Shown: positions 60,185 to 64,000 of the stretch, piece by piece
How the letters are laid out: every line of letters begins with the position of its first letter
Numbering within the stretch: position 1 is the first letter of the stretch
NCBI GenBank assembly: GCA_947397865.1
Contig: OX377620.1
Location: 115,667,085-115,731,084 of the forward strand
DNA from: Polietes domitor
Taxonomy: Eukaryota; Arthropoda; Insecta; Diptera; Muscidae
Direction: 5' to 3'
Length of the DNA: 64,000 nt
Notes under the pieces: generated by a model
Told to the model about the DNA's origin: nothing
Databases searched by the model: none
Seen by the model: only the letters and a program-made list of their open reading frames with translations
Position numbers and translations under genes: made by a program

Positions 60185-60741
60185 TTATTTTGAAAAAAAA
60201 AATAGATCACTATCCCTCGCACATACCCATTACTTAAGAGAACATGTAATTCGGGCTAGTGTGCTATGAAATGAAAAAAGGAAGTTTAATGGGAAAGGCA
60301 ATATAAAGGCCAATTTATTCATTGTGGCATATCTTCACAGAAATTTGAATGAATGAAAAAAAACTAAAATATCTCTGATTTCCTTGATATCATTTGGGAT
60401 TGGAAATGCATACTCATTCATGCTCTGGACTCTGGGATAATGAAATAAAATTATTCTGCCAACGACAGCTTTGGTTATCAAATTGTGGGTAATCAATTTG
60501 ATTGCTTGGAGAACTAAGAAAGCCTAACCATGTCACGAACATATATGATTGGTAGTCTTTTTGGAATGACATGGCAGATACAAGGTAATATTTGCGGGAA
60601 AGGCTTCATGTGACATGACCTTAGAGTGAGACTGTTGCTTATTTCTATTTAAAGTTAATGATTAATTTCTTCTATTTTAATAGCAATATAACGAAGTCTT
60701 TCAGAGCTTTATTGGTCCCCGAAATATATAAAAACTATTTA
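60185..60741. other. No gene found
   Basis: AT-rich spacer up to the TAA flank of the terminal element. Confidence 0.5.
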
Positions 60742-60744
60742 TAA

Positions 60745-61181
60745 CACTACTCAACAAAATGAAAAAAATTTCATGTACTCCGGATGCGATAATTTTTTCT
60801 GTGTAGATAACCTTGACATGAGCTCGAAAAACGCAATAAAATTTTTTTTTTCGTTTGGTTTTTTTTTTATTTTTTTTTTTAAATTTTAAAAATTTTTTTT
60901 GGTTAATTTGTTTCGTCCGGCATAACTCGGGAAACACTAGCCCGATTTAATTGAATTAAATTTACAAGCAACAGTTTCCAAGTTAAAAATGAATATATAA
61001 AGGAAAAAACTTATTTTTTGCCTAAAGATTTAATTTTTTTTTTTTAAATCCATAAAAAATCCAAAATGAAAAAAAATGTCAAATCTTATTACTTTTACGT
61101 AAAGTCACATAACCTATGAGCAAAATGAGACAAAGATCATGAAAATCGATGCACGCGTTTCGCTTTTATTCGCAATTGAGT
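60745..61181 (+). repeat. Left terminal inverted repeat, 437 bp
   Basis: Pairs with 63392-63765. Shared text includes GGATGCGATAATTTTTTCTG, CCTTGACATGAGCTCGAAAA, TTTCGTCCGGCATAACTCGG, GTCACATAACCTATGA and GCGTTTCGCTTTTATTCGCA. It has about 46 extra bases after CACTAGCCCGA (TTTAATTGAATTAAATTTAC and on), and about 18 extra near its tip. Confidence 0.9.
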
Positions 61182-61415
61182 AAAGGTATGAATTTCAAAA
61201 ATTTGCTCGACATATGCACAACTTTGTCTATGGTAAGGTTTTTTCTTTTTTATTACAAAAAAAATTAAAATTTGTTGGGTGACAAAAATATATGACTTTA
61301 AATTAAAAAACAATTCGATATATGTACAAGAAATTATCCTAAGGATATCAACATTAATTAATAATAAAAAAGTTTAAAAAAAAAATGTCTAAACACAAAA
61401 ATAAAAACCTTCAAA

Positions 61416-63102
61416 TTAAAAATAATTATGTGCTTTTGTCTTTCTTTTATATTGTTGTGGGTCTGTTTCTCTTATCAGGAACCAGATATAGTCCCCCATC
61501 ATAGCTTCGTTCCAAAATCCTTGGTATCGGTGCTCAATTTCTTTCATTTGCTGATGAAAACGCTCACCATGCTCGTCACTCACATCGCCCAGGTTGTCCG
61601 GAAAGAAGTCCAAGTGCGAGTGTAGAAAATGTATCTTAAGCGACATATTTGCTCTAATTTTTTTATAATTTTGGAGTAGTTGTTCGACGATCTCTCTGTA
61701 ATTTGAGCTTTTGTTGTTTCCAAGAAATCCGGAAACAATTTGCCGAAATGAGTTCCAAGCTGCAGCTTCATTTGGTGATAAAATGTGCTCAAACTGTTGG
61801 TCTTGCAACAACTTTTTAATTTGCGGACCGTCGAAAACGCCTTCCTTAATCTTTGCCGATGAAAGGTGAGGAAAAATGGTTTTTAAATAGGCGAACGCTT
61901 CGCCATCTTTGTTGATAGCTTTCACGAAGTTTTTTATGAGTCCGAGCTTTATGTGAAGAGGTGGGAGAAAAACATTTTCCTTTTTTATGAGTGGTGTATA
62001 TTTCACGTTGTCGCTGCCAGGGATGAAGTTAACTCTTTCTGTCCAACTCCTCCTGGTGTAATGATGTTGACGATCGCGGCTGTCCCAAAGGCAGAGAAAA
62101 CAACAGTACTTTGTGAATCCACCTTGTAATCCACAAAGGATACCGATAACCTTAAGGTCGGCACAAACTTTCCAATAGTTTCCTCCTTTCCTCTCATAGT
62201 TAAGGCACTTTAGTAGATTGTCCATGACTTCGTATGTTTCCTTGGTGTCAACGGCATGAGCAATTGCTTTAAGGCTCTGCTTGTTGCTGTCGATGAAAAG
62301 ACGCCACTCTCCTGGATCGTAAGAGTACCCGAGTTCACCAAATAATCCGGGAATGTCCTTACAAAAACAGATGTTGTCTTTTTTTGTGTAGTACCTTGCG
62401 TATGGTTCATGACGCTTCCTGTAGATTGTTGTCACCACACCAGGAGCAAAGAAACCGAACTGTTGCATGCGCGATGCATGCAACTCTGCATCTTCCTTGG
62501 AGAGTTTCAATTCTCTAACCCAATCGTTCAGTTCTGCTTGGGAACATAAGCGTTGACCTCCATGCAATGTATATGTAGTTTCTACTGTCTCCGGATCTGA
62601 TGTTGGATGTATCGCCTCATTATTAGATGCCCATCTTGAAACGGACGGTTGCGGGTCCACTGGTTCTTCGGAAAATGGCACTGGAAAATTCACTGTTGAA
62701 ACAGCAGCGTAAGTCCATCGTATATTTTTTCCCACCCCTGTTTTTTTGCTAAGACAGAAGTAGCAATCTGTTACATGGCAAAGCGGAGCTCTCCAAAGCA
62801 TTGGCATGATGATTCTCGGCTGTCGTCTGAAAGAATTTCAATAATAAGTTATATATGTTCTTGAATTTCGTAATCTACACTTACCTTGAGTCAGTTAGCT
62901 GTACGTAGCACCTTGGACATAGAGCACTTGGTGTCCACCGCTCATCTATGTTTGAGACCTTTAAATTGAAGCTCTCTTCAAATGAATCTCTCAATTTAGG
63001 TGAAAAACAACGCTTGTTTTTTTCAGAAACGTATTCTCCGCACATGTAACAAAAATTACTTGGATTGGTATTGCATTCAAATCCTCGCGAACGTTTGCTC
63101 AT
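61416..63102 (-). CDS. Uncharacterised 542-residue zinc-cluster protein, putative transposase
   Basis: Exon 1 is 63102-62885, exon 2 is 62826-61416. Donor AAG|GTAAGT and acceptor TTTCAG|ACG give a 58-base intron, and the joined frame is exactly 543 codons with stop. The start is the ATG at 63102 (MSKRSRGF). The N-terminus has a Cys cluster: C18-x2-C21, C62-x2-C65, then near 89-97 a CH..TDCYFC group. The middle has LCSQAELNDWVRELKLSKED. The C-terminal half has WRLFIDSNKQSL (Asp252), CADLKVIGILCGLQGGFTKY (Asp296), CCFLCLWDSRDR, LPPLHIKLGLIKNFVKA, LHSHLDFFPDNLGDVSDEHG and ERFHQQMKEIEHRYQG (Glu494). I recall such text from widespread uncharacterised insect proteins, sometimes in many copies. Position inside long inverted repeats implies a transposase. 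Asp252, Asp296 and Glu494 are my candidates for an RNase H-like catalytic triad; this is inference. Relatives, as I recall them, have about a dozen more residues after Asp252, so a small deletion is possible. Confidence 0.8.
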
Positions 63103-63391
63103 TTTAACTATCGCGTTCGTCGACACTTGTTGAATGAGTAAAATCGATCAATGAAGACCTATTTATACTGTGTATTGTTTAGTATTTTACTGACAGGTAC
63201 TTATAAATGGGTGTATATTTTTTTACGGTGGCTACATACCTGTTTCACCATGTGTGAGTCTTAAATTTTCCGAATAATGACCACCCTTAAATGTGGGTTG
63301 CATTTCTGTAAAAAAATCATACAGGTAGCCAACGGAAAACCCAAATAATTAAAAAAGTCCCCTTTCCTTTTTTCCTTTTAATTGTTCACGC

Positions 63392-63765
63392 ACTCAATTG
63401 CGAATAAAAGCGAAACGCGTGCATCGATTTTCATGATCTTTGTCTCATTTTGTTCATAGGTTATGTGACTTTACGTAAAAGTAATAAGATTTGACATTTT
63501 TTTTCATTTTGGATTTTTTATGGATTTTTAAAAAAAAATTTAAATATTTAGGCAAAAAATAAGTTTTTTCCTTTATATATTCGGGCTAGTGGTTCCCGAG
63601 TTATGCCGGACGAAACAAATTAACCAAAAAAAAATTTTAAAATTTAAAAAAAAAATAATAAAAAAAAACCAAACGAAAAAAAATTTTTTATTGCGTTTTT
63701 CGAGCTCATGTCAAGGTTTTCTACACAGAAAAAATTATCGCATCCCGAGTACATTTTGACTAGTG
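63392..63765 (-). repeat. Right terminal inverted repeat, 374 bp
   Basis: Reverse complement of the left repeat apart from indels. It ends at ACTCAATTGCG inside and CACTAGTCAAA outside. Confidence 0.9.
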
Positions 63766-63768
63766 TAA

Positions 63769-64000
63769 TTTAAGGGAATTGTCACGAAACCCTGTGATTC
63801 GTTCTCTAAATTTTATGAATTCTAACATAATTGCTAAAACAACAATTATTCTTATATTTTTAAATTCACGGGGAATTCCTAGTGTCTACAATTTCATATT
63901 TTTTTTAATAGGGAAATTAAGTTTTTTTTTAACTTATTAAGAAGTACAGATTTGACGACCAGACGTAAACTATCAAAACGCCGATACACGTATATTCTTT
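63769..64000. other. No recognisable feature
   Basis: AT-rich flank of the CACTA-ended element up to the window end. Confidence 0.5.

Larger units (their letters stand above)
60745..63765 (-). mobile_element. 3,021-bp CACTA-ended DNA transposon with one spliced gene
   Basis: Left terminus CACTACTCAAC and right terminus (reverse complement) CACTAGTCAAA. TAA stands at 60742-60744 and 63766-63768, a 3-base target duplication as known for CACTA/EnSpm elements. Long inverted repeats occupy 60745-61181 and 63392-63765. The space between is filled by a two-exon gene on the minus strand with about 235 bases behind its stop and about 290 before its start. No stop, frameshift or nested insertion was seen in the gene. 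The superfamily is inferred from termini and target duplication only. Confidence 0.8.

Overview
This window looks like gene-poor nuclear DNA from a dipteran fly, probably a calyptrate such as a muscid. It is strongly AT-rich. It is packed with insect-type mobile elements: jockey-clade retrotransposons, Tc1/mariner relatives, and short elements carrying GTCC/GTCT microsatellites like those of dipteran mini-me/DINE-1 elements. It contains a spliced gene with GT-AG intron borders and a 200-base assembly gap. No host protein-coding gene, tRNA or rRNA could be supported. The fly assignment is inferred from element families, not from a marker gene.

Layout. 1-800: decayed mariner-like transposase cut by the window edge. 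2.9-5.6 kb: element with long inverted arms, split by a young 5'-truncated jockey copy (3402-5325) that has a 14-base target duplication. 5.6-7.5 kb: dispersed repeat interrupted by another retrotransposon fragment; an uninterrupted copy lies at 13.35-13.88 kb. 8.1-18.1 kb: several microsatellite-bearing 'family A' repeats, transposase scraps and the gap. 19.67-23.71 kb: a 4.04-kb heptamer array, AAATACT, about 577 units, in one phase throughout. 24-32 kb: mostly featureless DNA with a piggyBac-like MITE and a curious inverted 45-bp insertion. 32.1-34.1 kb: second jockey-clade copy with an unbroken reverse transcriptase frame. 35-60 kb: many family A and family B repeats, into which a mariner element, a MITE and a 674-bp inverted-repeat element have inserted, plus a mariner pseudogene with a recognisable empty site and a Helitron helicase relic.

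60.7-63.8 kb holds the most interesting object: a 3,021-bp DNA transposon with CACTA termini, TAA on both flanks, inverted repeats of about 0.4 kb, and a single intact two-exon gene for a 542-residue zinc-cluster protein that I infer to be its transposase. It belongs to a protein family I have seen only as uncharacterised insect proteins.

Families A and B share one architecture: a 5' ATACCC start, a GTCY microsatellite, tandem monomers of about 140-150 bp, a copy of the 5' start in reverse, a GC-rich hairpin, and a TTACTTGTT end. This suggests one mobilising machinery, probably Helentron/Helitron-like. Family names A and B, and repeat labels C, D and E, are used only within this report.
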